From: CAIZGX01 sp964430305
GTDB taxonomy: Bacteria > Bacteroidota > Bacteroidia > Flavobacteriales_D > Sanyastnellaceae
Reading direction: 5' to 3'
Assembly (NCBI GenBank): GCA_964430305.1
Contig: CAYSEX010000006.1
Location: forward strand, 1-64,000
DNA length: 64,000 nucleotides
The notes under the pieces are model-generated. The model was given only the letters and a program-made list of their open reading frames with translations, had not been told where the DNA came from and made no database searches. This document shows, piece after piece, positions 18,619 through 28,061 of the stretch (its first letter is position 1; every line of letters starts with the position of its first letter). Both the position numbers and the translations under genes were made by a program.

Positions 18619-20142
18619 GTGAACAAACCTATCAAATCTGCCCTTATTTCAGTCTATTTCAAAGATGGTCTAACCCCAATTGTTCAACGTATGCATGAGT
18701 TGGGTATAACACTTTACAGTACCGGAGGAACTCAAACTTTCATTGAAGACCTTGGTATTCCTGTTATTCCTGTTGAGACATTAACGGGTTATCCCAGTAT
18801 TTTTGGTGGTCGTGTTAAAACTTTACATCCGGGCGTTTTAGGTGGAATTCTCTACAGAAGAAATCATGAACAAGATGAGCAAGAAGCCGTTAAATACGGC
18901 ATACAAGCCATTGATTGTGTGGTGGTGGATCTTTATCCGTTCGAAGACACTGTGGCATCTGGAGGTAGCGCCGATGAAATCATAGAAAAAATAGATATTG
19001 GAGGTATTGCCCTTATTCGTGGTACTGCTAAAAATTTTCAAGACACGCTCATCATCCCTTCCGTTAATCATTATGCAGAACTACTGGGCATTTTGAATGA
19101 ACAACAAGGAGCAACCACTCTGGAGCAGCGTAAGCATTTTGCCAAAGAAGCTTTTGAGGTTTCATCTCATTATGACTCTGCCATATACAACTATTTCAAG
19201 GGAGATAACAACGGTTCTTTAAGAATTGCCAATAGAAATGAGCATGTGCTTCGTTACGGTGAAAATCCGCATCAAAAAGGTAGTTTCTACGGAGATTTAG
19301 ATGCCCTCTTCACGAAACTGAATGGGAAGGAACTTTCGTACAATAATTTACTAGACGTTGAAGCAGCGGTGCAATTGATAGATGAATTTAAAAACTGCAA
19401 TCCTACGTTTGCTATTTTAAAACATAACAATGCCTGTGGCTTAGCAACGCGACCTACCATGGCAGAGGCCTATGAAGCGGCATTTGCTTGCGATAGCACA
19501 TCTGCTTTCGGAGGTGTTTTAATTTCGAATGGCTCTATTGATCTCCCAACTGCGGAAAAAATAAACACGTTGTTTTGCGAAGTCATTATTGCACCTCACT
19601 TCAATGAAGAAGCTGTTAGCCTGTTAAAATCAAAACCGAATCGCATCATACTCATTCGCAAAGAGACACAGTTGTTACAAACTTCGGTTCGCTCCATTTT
19701 GAACGGTTATTTGGTTCAAGATAAAGATGATGCAACTGAAACGGAAGCGGAACTAAAATTAGTAACTGAAAAAGGATTGAATGCTTCAGAAATTAACGAT
19801 TTAATTTTTGCAAATAAACTGGTCAAGCATACCAAGAGCAATACCATTGTTCTTGCAAAAAATGAAACTCTTATTGCAAGCGGAACTGGACAAACTTCAC
19901 GTGTTGATGCTTTAAATCAGGCCATAGAAAAAGCAAGGCATTTTGGATTTTCTTTGGAAGGAGCTGTAATGGCTAGTGATGCCTTTTTCCCTTTTCCCGA
20001 TTGCGTTGAGATTGCAGACCAAGCAGGCATTCGTGGAGTAATTCAACCTGGAGGTTCCATCAAAGATCAACTCAGTATTGACTATTGCAATGCTCACGAA
20101 TTAGCCATGTACATGACGGGCATTCGACATTTCAAACACTAA
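18619..20142 (+). CDS. purH: Bifunctional AICAR transformylase / IMP cyclohydrolase
   Basis: A 507-residue enzyme for the last two steps of purine synthesis: formylation of AICAR with 10-formyl-THF, then ring closure to IMP. Residues 1-~190 are the MGS-like cyclohydrolase (SALISVYFKDGL, STGGT, KTLHPGVLGGIL). The remainder is the transformylase, with the RYGENPHQ motif, the catalytic KHNNACG near residue 267 and the final GGSIKDQLSIDYCN. The start is GTG, chosen because it gives the standard N-terminus and no ATG is near. Its stop overlaps the convergent murI stop by four bases. Confidence 0.96.
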   Translation: MNKPIKSALISVYFKDGLTPIVQRMHELGITLYSTGGTQTFIEDLGIPVIPVETLTGYPSIFGGRVKTLHPGVLGGILYRRNHEQDEQEAVKYGIQAIDCVVVDLYPFEDTVASGGSADEIIEKIDIGGIALIRGTAKNFQDTLIIPSVNHYAELLGILNEQQGATTLEQRKHFAKEAFEVSSHYDSAIYNYFKGDNNGSLRIANRNEHVLRYGENPHQKGSFYGDLDALFTKLNGKELSYNNLLDVEAAVQLIDEFKNCNPTFAILKHNNACGLATRPTMAEAYEAAFACDSTSAFGGVLISNGSIDLPTAEKINTLFCEVIIAPHFNEEAVSLLKSKPNRIILIRKETQLLQTSVRSILNGYLVQDKDDATETEAELKLVTEKGLNASEINDLIFANKLVKHTKSNTIVLAKNETLIASGTGQTSRVDALNQAIEKARHFGFSLEGAVMASDAFFPFPDCVEIADQAGIRGVIQPGGSIKDQLSIDYCNAHELAMYMTGIRHFKH

Positions 20143-20954
20143 GCTTTTTCTGACCAGATTCTCTTTTCGACCAACTTCTGTTTGGTCTTAAAGAATATGG
20201 CTGTGCTTTTTTCGAATGACTCTGTGTAATCAGAGACCCAAAATTGATACTTAGGTTTTTTTCCCGGAGTGTTTAGTAAACCCTTTTTACTCAAAGTTTC
20301 CTTTACCGCATTTGCCACAACAGAGGCGCTATCTATGATTTCTATTTTACCATCATAAAAACGCTCTACCTCTTTTTTAATAAGCGGATAGTGCGTGCAG
20401 CCTAAAATCAAGGCATCTATTCCTTTGAAGGTAGGCTTCGCTAAATAATTATTGATGATAGTCTGAGAGATTTTGTTGTTAAAATACCCCTCTTCAATCA
20501 TAGAGGCCAGTAGCGGCGTTGCATTCGATAGCACCTTCAGTTTCGCATTGTGTTTTTCAATGCGTTTCACATAGATCCGAGATTGAATTGTTCCCTTGGT
20601 TCCAATTACACCAATTTTACCTTTCTCATAATGTTGGGCAGTGTAGGAAGCAACTGGGTCAACTACGTTGATTACAGGCACATGATTCGGAACCATTTTC
20701 AAAACCTCTTTGTAGGCGTGTGCAGATGCCGTATTGCATGCAATGACAATGGCTTTACAGTTGTTTGAAAGTAATAGTTCAGTTATTTTCTTCGCGTAGG
20801 ACCGAATACTTTCAGGCGATTTATCTCCGTACGGAAGATGAGCGGTATCTCCGAAATAAATAAACGATTCATTGGGCAATGTGCGTTGTATGGCCTTCGC
20901 TACCGTAAGCCCACCAATGCCCGAATCAAAAATTCCTATAGGTGCGTGACTCAT
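20139..20954 (-). CDS. murI: Glutamate racemase
   Basis: A 271-residue cytoplasmic enzyme that converts L- to D-glutamate for peptidoglycan. The DSGIGGLTV opening, FGDTAHLPYG, and the two catalytic cysteines C73 (IACNTASAH) and C186 (LGCTHYPLI) are all present. It follows the second ompH-like gene after only 30 bases, but a strong terminator hairpin fills that space and its T-tract ends next to the murI ATG. murI is therefore probably expressed by read-through or attenuation from the envelope cluster, or from a promoter I cannot see. Confidence 0.96.
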   Translation of the reverse strand: MSHAPIGIFDSGIGGLTVAKAIQRTLPNESFIYFGDTAHLPYGDKSPESIRSYAKKITELLLSNNCKAIVIACNTASAHAYKEVLKMVPNHVPVINVVDPVASYTAQHYEKGKIGVIGTKGTIQSRIYVKRIEKHNAKLKVLSNATPLLASMIEEGYFNNKISQTIINNYLAKPTFKGIDALILGCTHYPLIKKEVERFYDGKIEIIDSASVVANAVKETLSKKGLLNTPGKKPKYQFWVSDYTESFEKSTAIFFKTKQKLVEKRIWSEKA

Positions 20955-20978
20955 AAAAAAATCCCGAAAATCGGGATC
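20955..20978 (-). terminator. Rho-independent terminator between the ompH gene and murI
   Basis: On the minus strand, ATCCCGA and TCGGGAT form a 7-bp stem with a 3-base loop, followed directly by seven T. The T-tract abuts the murI start codon, so it acts on the bamA-ompH transcript. Confidence 0.8.
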
Positions 20979-20984
20979 TTCATT

Positions 20985-21524
20985 TTATTTACCGTTTGCT
21001 CCAGGAGCAGGGGCAGGGATTTTTAGTTCAACTCTAAGTTTTTCAGTGATATCCTCTCCGCCCTTGTAAAGCAGATTTCCAGCGGCTGCGTCAAATACAT
21101 AAACGTAGTTATGGGTTTTTGCAATCTTTTCAACTGCTTTATTGAATTCATCAATTAAAGGTTGTAATTGATCATCTTGAATCTTTTGTAACTCTGTGTT
21201 AGCCGTGTTTTGAAAATCAACCATATTTTGCTGATGGTCTGCAATGGCCTGTGCTTTACTTTGCTTGATAGCTTCTGGCCATCCGCCTTGATTCACAGGT
21301 AATTTAGATTTGGTTTCATATTCAGCAACTTTGGTCTCATACTCTTTTTGCATGGCCAAAAATTCATCTTCAAATGATTTTTTAGCATCATTCAATACTT
21401 TCTCAACGTCTTTCATTTGAGGCATTTCAGATACAATTTGTTGACTATCTACATGAGCTAATTTCTGTGCGAATGTGGTCAAACCGAGTGTGCAAAGGGC
21501 TGCAAGAACAATTACTTTTTTCAT
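20985..21524 (-). CDS. OmpH/Skp-like periplasmic chaperone (second copy)
   Basis: A 179-residue secreted protein: signal peptide cleaved after TFAQ near residue 19, then the family's KLAHVDSQQIVSEMP opening, a long charged coiled-coil hairpin (about 35-110) and a closing VFDAAAGNLLYKG strand. Skp-type trimers hold unfolded outer-membrane proteins in the periplasm on their way to BamA. It is the second of two tandem paralogues after bamA, ends in a Pro/Ala/Gly tail, and is followed by a terminator. A possible own promoter lies at 21563-21570. Confidence 0.9.
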   Translation of the reverse strand: MKKVIVLAALCTLGLTTFAQKLAHVDSQQIVSEMPQMKDVEKVLNDAKKSFEDEFLAMQKEYETKVAEYETKSKLPVNQGGWPEAIKQSKAQAIADHQQNMVDFQNTANTELQKIQDDQLQPLIDEFNKAVEKIAKTHNYVYVFDAAAGNLLYKGGEDITEKLRVELKIPAPAPGANGK

Positions 21525-21562
21525 TTTTACTTATTTATCTTTTCTTCTTTCAATGACAGTAC

Positions 21563-21570
21563 CAAAAATA
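21563..21570 (-). promoter_or_regulatory. Possible -7 element for the second ompH gene
   Basis: The minus strand reads TATTTTTG, matching TAnnTTTG, 38 bases before the ATG at 21524, in the 50-base space between the two paralogues. No clear -33 element. Confidence 0.4.
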
Positions 21571-21574
21571 CGAA

Positions 21575-22225
21575 TTACTTTCCTTTTCCTCCTCCGGTTT
21601 TTGGCTGAGTGCGATCATTTCCTCCTTTAGGGGCGTCTGAATCATCTGTATCATCTTTATCACCGCCCGATTTTCCATCCAATGTTTCACCTGGTTTCAA
21701 ACCCATTTTTTTTATGACCTTATCACTAATATCATGCTTTGGGTTGGTATAAAGTAAATTTCCTTGGTCAGATCTATCGAACACAGCCATAAGTGCACTG
21801 GTTGAAGCTACTTCTTCTATGGCCTTGTATATTTCTTCTTGAATCGGAGCTATTAGCTCCTCTCTTTTTTTAAATAATTCACCATCCAATCCAAACTTTG
21901 CCTTCTGCAGTTCCATGGCTTCTTTCTTTCTCTGTTCAATATCACCTTCTCGTTTTTTCCGCATTTCTTCTGTAAGCAAAATTTTCTCTGCTTGATATGC
22001 TTTTTCTAGCTGTAAGATGGATTCATATTTCGCTTCAATTTCCATTTGCCACTGAGCAGATAATTCATTGATTTCTTTCTGTGCCGCCTCATAAGCCGGA
22101 ATATGCGATAAAATGTATTTGGAATCTACGTATGCAAATTTCTGAGCATTCAGCGTAAGGCTGCATGCTGCTATAATTGTAAGGAAGAAAATCTTTTTCA
22201 TCATTGTAAAATTATTAAAGTTCAC
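21575..22225 (-). CDS. OmpH/Skp-like periplasmic chaperone (first copy)
   Basis: A 216-residue homologue of the next gene: signal peptide ending near LNAQ, KFAYVDSKYILSHIPAYEAAQ opening, a coiled coil rich in Glu/Lys (about 45-130), and AVFDRSDQGNLLYTNPKHDIS. Beyond the Skp fold it carries a ~40-residue hydrophilic tail of Gly, Asp, Lys and Pro, absent from the second copy. The start given overlaps the end of bamA by 11 bases; a second ATG (MMKKIFFL) lies a few codons in and may be the real start. Chaperone for BamA substrates by family and position. Confidence 0.9.
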   Translation of the reverse strand: MNFNNFTMMKKIFFLTIIAACSLTLNAQKFAYVDSKYILSHIPAYEAAQKEINELSAQWQMEIEAKYESILQLEKAYQAEKILLTEEMRKKREGDIEQRKKEAMELQKAKFGLDGELFKKREELIAPIQEEIYKAIEEVASTSALMAVFDRSDQGNLLYTNPKHDISDKVIKKMGLKPGETLDGKSGGDKDDTDDSDAPKGGNDRTQPKTGGGKGK

Positions 22226-24758
22226 CCATGTTCATTCCAATACTGAAGTGGAATTGTCCGCGAGCCATATTCGGATAAGTAGGAACGTCATCTAATCTCC
22301 ATCCGTAATCAAACCCCAACAAACCAAACATAGGCAAGAAAATTCGGAGACCTGCACCGGCCGATTTATAAAGGTTAAACGGATTATAATCTGTGAAGTC
22401 TGTCCATGTTCTTCCTGCTTCAGCGAAGGCCAATGCAAAAATGGTGGCTTGTGGATTTAATGAAATTGGATAACGCAATTCAGCACCGTATTTTGATATT
22501 ACCGGGGCACCAACTCTATCGCTAGGCATGGTCAATGACAAATCATCATATCCACGCAAATTCACTATTTCTCGACCATCTAACATGAATCCACTTAAAT
22601 ACACACCTCCCAGATAAAATCTCTCAAATGGTGATGAGCCCAATTTCTTGTTGTATGTTCCTAAGAAACCGAACCCCACATGTGTATGTAGCACCAACTT
22701 ATTCGTCTTATGCTTATTGAGCGGAGTGTACCATTTAGCCGTGAATTTCATTTTATAATATTCCAACCAGTCTACTTTGTCTTGTTGGCTCATGGTTTCA
22801 TAATCATATGATTTCCCCATGAATTTTTCTCCAATAAACGTATATGGTAAGGTACACTTCGTGGTCAATGTAATTTGTGAACCCCAGGTGGGATAAATAT
22901 TATCTGAGATAGACGTTCTTGCCAGCGTAAAATTGGCTGCTAAGTTGTTCGAATATCCATCTTTGAAACTGAAGAAAGAAGCATAATTGCTCAGGTTGAA
23001 GTGTTGGTATGAGATACCTGTTTGAACCGAAAACCAATCGTCTGGTTTTTGCAAACGTTGTCCGAATATCACAGATGCGCCTGTCACTTGAAGTGATTGT
23101 CTAGCTGGGTTCAATTCATCATCATTGATATATTTTTTCTGTCCGTTCGATTGAACCGTATGCGTTACAGATACCATCAATGAATTTGGTTTCTTTCCTC
23201 CCAACCAAGGTTCAACAAAACTTAAGCTGTATGATTGGAAAAACGTACCATTACTCATAGCTCGAATAGACAATCGTTGTCCATCGCCAGTTGGAAGTGG
23301 AGACCAAGCTTCTTTCTTAAAGAAGTTTCTCATGCTGAAGTTGTTGAAGCTTAATCCTAGCGTACCAACAACACGTCCGCCGCCCCAACCACCAGAAAGT
23401 TCTATTTGGTCAGATGGTTTTTCAGCAACAACGTATTCCAAATCAACAAGTCCTTCGTCTGGTCTTGGATTGGTTCGAACATCAAAACCTTCAGGGTCAA
23501 AATAACCTAAAGCGTTCAATTCTCGCTGGGTTCGCATGAGGTCTGATCGGTTGAATAGATCTCCAGGTAATGTTCTTATTTCTCTGTATATGACGTGATC
23601 ATTGGTTTTATCATTTCCTGAAACAGATACAGTGCCTAATCTATATTGCTTTCCTTCACCCATTCGAATTTCAATATCAATACTATCTGGTGGAACCAGC
23701 GACTCTACTGGATAAGCATAGAAGTTCAAATATCCATCATCTGAATACAATGAGGCAATGTCTCTTCCATTCTGATTCATGTTGATTCGAGTTTGAAGAA
23801 CCTCCATGTTGAAGACATCGCCCTTTTTAATATTCAAAACACTGTCTAAACTCGAACTGCGGTATTTGGTATTTCCAATGAATGAAATATTTCTAAAATA
23901 AAACTTATTTCCTTCCTCCACTTCAATCCTCACCTTCAGTCTCTCGGGGCTAATTCTATAAACAGAGTCCTTCAAAATACGCATGTTACGGAACCCCTCT
24001 TTGTTGTATTTATTAATGACAGCCACTTTATCATCTTCATATTCTTCTTCAATGAATTTCGAAGATTTAAATACCCTCCACCAAGCTACAGACTTGGTGT
24101 TTTTCATAGCCCAATTCAACTTAGCGGTTTTGAATTGTGAAACACCTACCCACTCTATTTCTTCAATTTTAATGCGATTTCCGCGCTCAATATCAAATGT
24201 TAACTCAACAGAATTTGGAAGGTTATCATAAGGCTTTTCCTTGATACTTACCTGTGCGTTGTAAAAACCTTTCTCTAGATAGTATTCCCGAATGACATTG
24301 ATGGCTGTTGCTTTCAGATTTTCGTTTGCAACATTTCCTGTTCTAATCTTCATTTTCTCTCTGAGGTTGTCAGCTTCGGATTTCTTTATTCCGTCAAATC
24401 TAAAAACTCCAAGTCTTGGCATTTCTTTTACCACAATGACGAGATAGGCATCATCGCCCCGTGCTTCTGCCAATCGAATATCGATATCTGAAAAAAGCTG
24501 ATTGGTCCAAAGTTTTCTCACTGCGTCTGCAATTTCATCACCGGGAATCATGAGCTCTTGGCCCACTTGCAGACCTGCAAAAAGTTTAATCGCCTGTGGA
24601 TCGGTAAACTCTGCACCGAGTACAGTAATCCCGGCAATTTTCATTTTCCTAGGCTCGGCGTAATCTATATTGGAATTGCCAAGTTCAATTTGGGCAAATC
24701 CTGTCTGATCTATCAAGAATACTGCGCAAATGACTATGCAAAATTGAATAAATTTCAT
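22215..24758 (-). CDS. bamA: Outer-membrane protein assembly factor BamA
   Basis: An 847-residue outer-membrane protein: signal peptide ending near GFAQ, about five POTRA repeats over residues ~35-430 (for example GNRIKIEEIEWVG, RNISFIGNTKYR, YRLGTVSVSGNDKTND), then a 16-strand Omp85 barrel with the expected NLRGYDDLS and a C-terminal strand ending in GMNMGEL. BamA is the essential insertase for outer-membrane barrels. It sits between uppS (4-base overlap) and two Skp-like chaperones, a standard Bacteroidota envelope cluster. Confidence 0.96.
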   Translation of the reverse strand: MKFIQFCIVICAVFLIDQTGFAQIELGNSNIDYAEPRKMKIAGITVLGAEFTDPQAIKLFAGLQVGQELMIPGDEIADAVRKLWTNQLFSDIDIRLAEARGDDAYLVIVVKEMPRLGVFRFDGIKKSEADNLREKMKIRTGNVANENLKATAINVIREYYLEKGFYNAQVSIKEKPYDNLPNSVELTFDIERGNRIKIEEIEWVGVSQFKTAKLNWAMKNTKSVAWWRVFKSSKFIEEEYEDDKVAVINKYNKEGFRNMRILKDSVYRISPERLKVRIEVEEGNKFYFRNISFIGNTKYRSSSLDSVLNIKKGDVFNMEVLQTRINMNQNGRDIASLYSDDGYLNFYAYPVESLVPPDSIDIEIRMGEGKQYRLGTVSVSGNDKTNDHVIYREIRTLPGDLFNRSDLMRTQRELNALGYFDPEGFDVRTNPRPDEGLVDLEYVVAEKPSDQIELSGGWGGGRVVGTLGLSFNNFSMRNFFKKEAWSPLPTGDGQRLSIRAMSNGTFFQSYSLSFVEPWLGGKKPNSLMVSVTHTVQSNGQKKYINDDELNPARQSLQVTGASVIFGQRLQKPDDWFSVQTGISYQHFNLSNYASFFSFKDGYSNNLAANFTLARTSISDNIYPTWGSQITLTTKCTLPYTFIGEKFMGKSYDYETMSQQDKVDWLEYYKMKFTAKWYTPLNKHKTNKLVLHTHVGFGFLGTYNKKLGSSPFERFYLGGVYLSGFMLDGREIVNLRGYDDLSLTMPSDRVGAPVISKYGAELRYPISLNPQATIFALAFAEAGRTWTDFTDYNPFNLYKSAGAGLRIFLPMFGLLGFDYGWRLDDVPTYPNMARGQFHFSIGMNMGEL

Positions 24759-25498
24759 TTGATAAGTTCTTCTAATGTTTGTTCCGAAGTTTTCCCAAAT
24801 CTTCTCTCTCTTGTTTGATAGTCAAGAATGGCCTGAAAAAAATCTTCTTCTTTAAATTCAGGCCACATCACAGAGGTGAAATGAAATTCGGTGTATGCAA
24901 TTTGCCACAATAAAAAATTACTAATTCTATGTTCACCACTGGTGCGAATTAACAACTCAGGATCTGGAATACGAGCTGTTGAAAGATGACTTTCAATCGT
25001 TGCACTAGTAATCTCCTGAGCCGGTATTCCCGCTTTCGTGATGGATCTTACTGCCTCAACCAATTCCCATTTCGAGCTATAATTCAATGCTAAGACTAGC
25101 ACAAGTTCATTATTTCCTGCCGTTTCAGATATAACAGCTTTCAATTGGTTTCTACATTTTTCTGGAAGATTCTCTGTATCACCAATAGTTCTGAGTTGAA
25201 TACCCTTCTCTTTTAATTCACCTAATTCGGCTATGAGCGTGCTTACTAACAAATCCATCAATGCATCTACCTCATCCTTTGGTCTGTTCCAATTTTCCGT
25301 AGAAAACGCATACAGCGTGAGGTATTTAACATGACTTTTTCGTGCAGCTCGAATGGCCTCTCGAACAGATTCAACTCCGTTGAAGTGTCCGAAAATGCGC
25401 TCTTTCCCTTGATTTTTCGCCCAACGCCCATTTCCATCCATAATTATGGCTACATGCTCCGGTGATTTATCAAGGTCTATTTTCTGCAGTAAACTCAT
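24755..25498 (-). CDS. uppS: Isoprenyl transferase (undecaprenyl diphosphate synthase)
   Basis: A cis-prenyltransferase of about 247 residues that makes the C55 lipid carrier for peptidoglycan and O-antigen. I start it at the ATG at 25498 (MSLLQKIDLDKSPEH), which leaves 17 bases after the preceding gene; the frame is open 25 codons further, but that extension would overlap DUF6089. Visible: the diphosphate-binding IIMDGNGRWAK, the YAFSTENWNRP substrate site and RTSGEHRISNFLLWQIAYTE near the end. The stop overlaps the bamA start by four bases. The product also supplies the carrier needed by the polysaccharide island at 38-53 kb. Confidence 0.95.
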   Translation of the reverse strand: MSLLQKIDLDKSPEHVAIIMDGNGRWAKNQGKERIFGHFNGVESVREAIRAARKSHVKYLTLYAFSTENWNRPKDEVDALMDLLVSTLIAELGELKEKGIQLRTIGDTENLPEKCRNQLKAVISETAGNNELVLVLALNYSSKWELVEAVRSITKAGIPAQEITSATIESHLSTARIPDPELLIRTSGEHRISNFLLWQIAYTEFHFTSVMWPEFKEEDFFQAILDYQTRERRFGKTSEQTLEELIK

Positions 25499-25515
25499 GG
25501 TTGCGCGAAGATACG

Positions 25516-26373
25516 TTATTTCCAGCAGGTTGTGCCCTTCCTGTCTATACGAACGTGAAGTGAAGCCATGCAAAAAAAGTAGAGATCTTTTCTTCCAGGG
25601 TCACCACGCTGCATACCCGTATTGTTTAAATTCTCTAGATTCAAACTTTGATTTGCAAGATTTGCTGAGAGCTGGCCTCTGGAATTGGCCAATACTGTAG
25701 GATCTTCATACACTGTAGAAATATCATCAAAATAATCTGTCCACGTTTTTCGCACGCCCCATTCCACCGAAGCCCCAATGAGTCCTGCAATATTCCATTT
25801 CAATCCAGCGCCCAATGGAAGGGAAAATCCGGTAAGCTTGTAAACGGGATCATTCCCTTCTAAACCTTGGCCTTCTGTACCGGCAGGTTGAAGAGAGTGC
25901 CAAAATCCGTTGTATTGCCCTTCCGGATTCATGTTGTAAATGGCTCCTCCTGTGAATAAGTAAGGCGATATGGTGTAGTTTGAACCAATCTGATAATTTA
26001 GGAAATTCAATTCAAACAATACGCTTCCCTCATAAAATCTATTTCTAAAATTCAAATTTCTATTTTGAATCCATGGGTCATTGCTATCCTTATCCCAAGC
26101 TTCCACATTACCGTAACTTCCGGCAATTCGCATGGACCATCGGTAATTGAAATTGTTTCTATACCCCAAACTAGCCGCCAATTTTAAATCAGAACCAAAA
26201 TGCGTATATGGGTTAACTTCTCCCAAGTAATATGCAGTACCAAGGCCCAAAACAAGCTCTTTACTTCGTTCCTTACCTTTCAATAGTGCCTCATACTTCT
26301 TTTTGGGCTGAGCCGAAGCAGCCAAGGTGAGGCAAATCAAGCAAAACACAAGTAAATATAAATTCCTATTCAT
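25516..26373 (-). CDS. DUF6089 family outer-membrane beta-barrel protein
   Basis: A 285-residue secreted protein (signal peptide ending near AASAQ). The GLGTAYYLGEVNP opening and alternating strands such as SLGYRNNFNYRWSMR, FTGGAIYNMNPEG and SVEWGVRKTWTDYFDD fit the DUF6089 family, a small barrel regularly encoded between nadK and uppS in Bacteroidota. Function is unknown; its fixed position next to uppS and bamA suggests an outer-membrane assembly role. A single base separates it from nadK. Confidence 0.85.
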   Translation of the reverse strand: MNRNLYLLVFCLICLTLAASAQPKKKYEALLKGKERSKELVLGLGTAYYLGEVNPYTHFGSDLKLAASLGYRNNFNYRWSMRIAGSYGNVEAWDKDSNDPWIQNRNLNFRNRFYEGSVLFELNFLNYQIGSNYTISPYLFTGGAIYNMNPEGQYNGFWHSLQPAGTEGQGLEGNDPVYKLTGFSLPLGAGLKWNIAGLIGASVEWGVRKTWTDYFDDISTVYEDPTVLANSRGQLSANLANQSLNLENLNNTGMQRGDPGRKDLYFFCMASLHVRIDRKGTTCWK

Positions 26374-26374
26374 T

Positions 26375-27250
26375 TTAGTCTTTCCGAATATCTATTCCCC
26401 ATCCCATTTTTTTTCGGATGGTTCTAAAAAAGTTTTGACCTTCTAATAAAATCATGTGCAGCTCGAACGGAGCTTTGGACAATATTATTTCACAACCTGC
26501 ATCAAGGGTATAACTTTTACTGTCGATTGAGATTAAAATGCTGCCATTCCGAGCATCAGCTTTCAATTTTATTGTAGAGGTATCACCAACTATTAATGGA
26601 CGTGCAGTTAAATTATGTGCAGAAATTGGCGTAACAATGAAATTTTGACAATTCGGGGTTACAATAGGACCTCCGCAAGAAAGTGAATATGCCGTTGATC
26701 CGGTAGGTGTAGCAACAATTAGCCCATCTGCCCAATAATTGCTTAGAAAAACATCGTTGATACTTGCATGAAGATTGACCATTTCATTTCGAGCTGTATT
26801 ACTCACGGTAATTTCGTTCACTGCATAGGGGAATGAATCGAAATCGACGCCATCTGCTTGAATTTGGATCAGTGATCTTTTTTCAATTGAATATTCACTG
26901 TTTACAAACTGCTCAAGCGCATTATCCATTTCTTGAATATCCACGTGAGACAGAAACCCTAATCTGCCTGTATTAATGCCTAGAATGGGAACTTTTTTCG
27001 ATCCTACTAGTGTTGCAGCATCGAGGAAGGTTCCATCACCGCCAATACTGAATAATGCAAACGCTCCTTCAAAATTAGAGTCCTCCTCAAAGATGGTGTG
27101 AACGGGCAAAATAAGTTGTCCGTCAAGGAATCTTTTAAAAGAGGAAAATATACAGAGAGACATACCTCTTCTGACCATTCGATCAAGAAGTGTTTGAATC
27201 ACCGGTGCATAATCGGGTTCGAATTTTATTCCGTAGATGTATACTAACAT
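26375..27250 (-). CDS. nadK: NAD kinase
   Basis: A 291-residue cytoplasmic enzyme that phosphorylates NAD to NADP. The ATP/NAD motif GGDGT is at 70-74 (FSIGGDGTFLDAA), followed by NTGRLGFLSH, the YAVNEITVS site and the TPTGSTAYSLSCGGPI loop. It is the second gene of the envelope cluster, after the CBS protein. Confidence 0.96.
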   Translation of the reverse strand: MLVYIYGIKFEPDYAPVIQTLLDRMVRRGMSLCIFSSFKRFLDGQLILPVHTIFEEDSNFEGAFALFSIGGDGTFLDAATLVGSKKVPILGINTGRLGFLSHVDIQEMDNALEQFVNSEYSIEKRSLIQIQADGVDFDSFPYAVNEITVSNTARNEMVNLHASINDVFLSNYWADGLIVATPTGSTAYSLSCGGPIVTPNCQNFIVTPISAHNLTARPLIVGDTSTIKLKADARNGSILISIDSKSYTLDAGCEIILSKAPFELHMILLEGQNFFRTIRKKMGWGIDIRKD

Positions 27251-27275
27251 GTGAACGACAAAGGTAGGAAACCTG

Positions 27276-27944
27276 TCAGATATTTAGATAGCGCATAAGC
27301 TCGTCATACCGATCTTTCAATTCATAATTGAATTCATCTCGTTGAAATTGATCTGAAACAACATAACCAAAACGTGCAAGGCTTTGGAGAATTGGATTCA
27401 AATCTTGAACATTCACCTTCACATGCATTTCAATCTGATTGTCAGCAGAAGGAGCAACTGAGAGGCTTAAAATCTTTGCACCATTTTCTTCCACAATGCG
27501 AGCAACTTGTTGTATGCTTTGATCTCGTTCACTGAGTTGGAGGACAATAATACCCCCGTCGGTTGCGGCACCCAGCAAATGAGAAAGTCTCTGAATGAGG
27601 TTTTCAACCGGAATAGACCCTAGATACATGCCATTCTCCAAAACAACAGGTACAACTGAAGTTTGATTTGTGCTTGCATTTTTCAAGACATCAAGAACAT
27701 GGGCTTGAGGTAAAACGCGAACATCTTTTATATCAATGGCTTGAGAACCAATTTCACCTTCAAACAATTCCAAATCTAAAAATGCAGATTCACTAATTAA
27801 ACCAAGAAACATCCCATCTTCCACCAAAGCGAGCTCAGTGACGCGCCATTCGTCCATCATATGTAGAACGGCAGGGGCACTATCTGTTCTTGACAAAACA
27901 GGTAAATGCGCATTAATAAGATGTTCTGCTCTATTCATTATCAT
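27276..27944 (-). CDS. CBS-pair and ACT-like domain protein
   Basis: A 222-residue soluble protein: two CBS repeats (about 10-125; ELALVEDGMFLGLISES and PVVLENGMYLGSIPVE) followed by an ACT-like ligand-binding domain (about 133-205; GIIVLQLSERDQSIQQVARIVEENGA, truncated here to show the start only). CBS pairs usually bind adenosyl nucleotides, so a nucleotide-sensing role is possible. This gene regularly precedes nadK in Bacteroidota; regulation of NAD kinase is a reasonable but untested idea. It carries the apparent promoter of the whole cluster. Confidence 0.82.
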   Translation of the reverse strand: MIMNRAEHLINAHLPVLSRTDSAPAVLHMMDEWRVTELALVEDGMFLGLISESAFLDLELFEGEIGSQAIDIKDVRVLPQAHVLDVLKNASTNQTSVVPVVLENGMYLGSIPVENLIQRLSHLLGAATDGGIIVLQLSERDQSIQQVARIVEENGAKILSLSVAPSADNQIEMHVKVNVQDLNPILQSLARFGYVVSDQFQRDEFNYELKDRYDELMRYLNI

Positions 27945-27981
27945 TAGGACTTGGAAACGCTTTGTTTCGTTGCAAGGTGTT

Positions 27982-28009
27982 CAAACGTACATTTATTTTT
28001 CTGTACAAA
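27982..28009 (-). promoter_or_regulatory. Promoter of the CBS-nadK-uppS-bamA-ompH cluster
   Basis: Minus strand: TTTG (plus bases 28006-28009), 16 bases, then TACGTTTG (27982-27989), an exact TAnnTTTG -7 element. The leader to the CBS ATG would be about 30 bases. The spacing is slightly short against the usual 17-21. Confidence 0.55.
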
Positions 28010-28061
28010 TCAAAAAAAGAAACTTGATTATTACCGAGTTTTGCACAACTAAATGCGAAAA

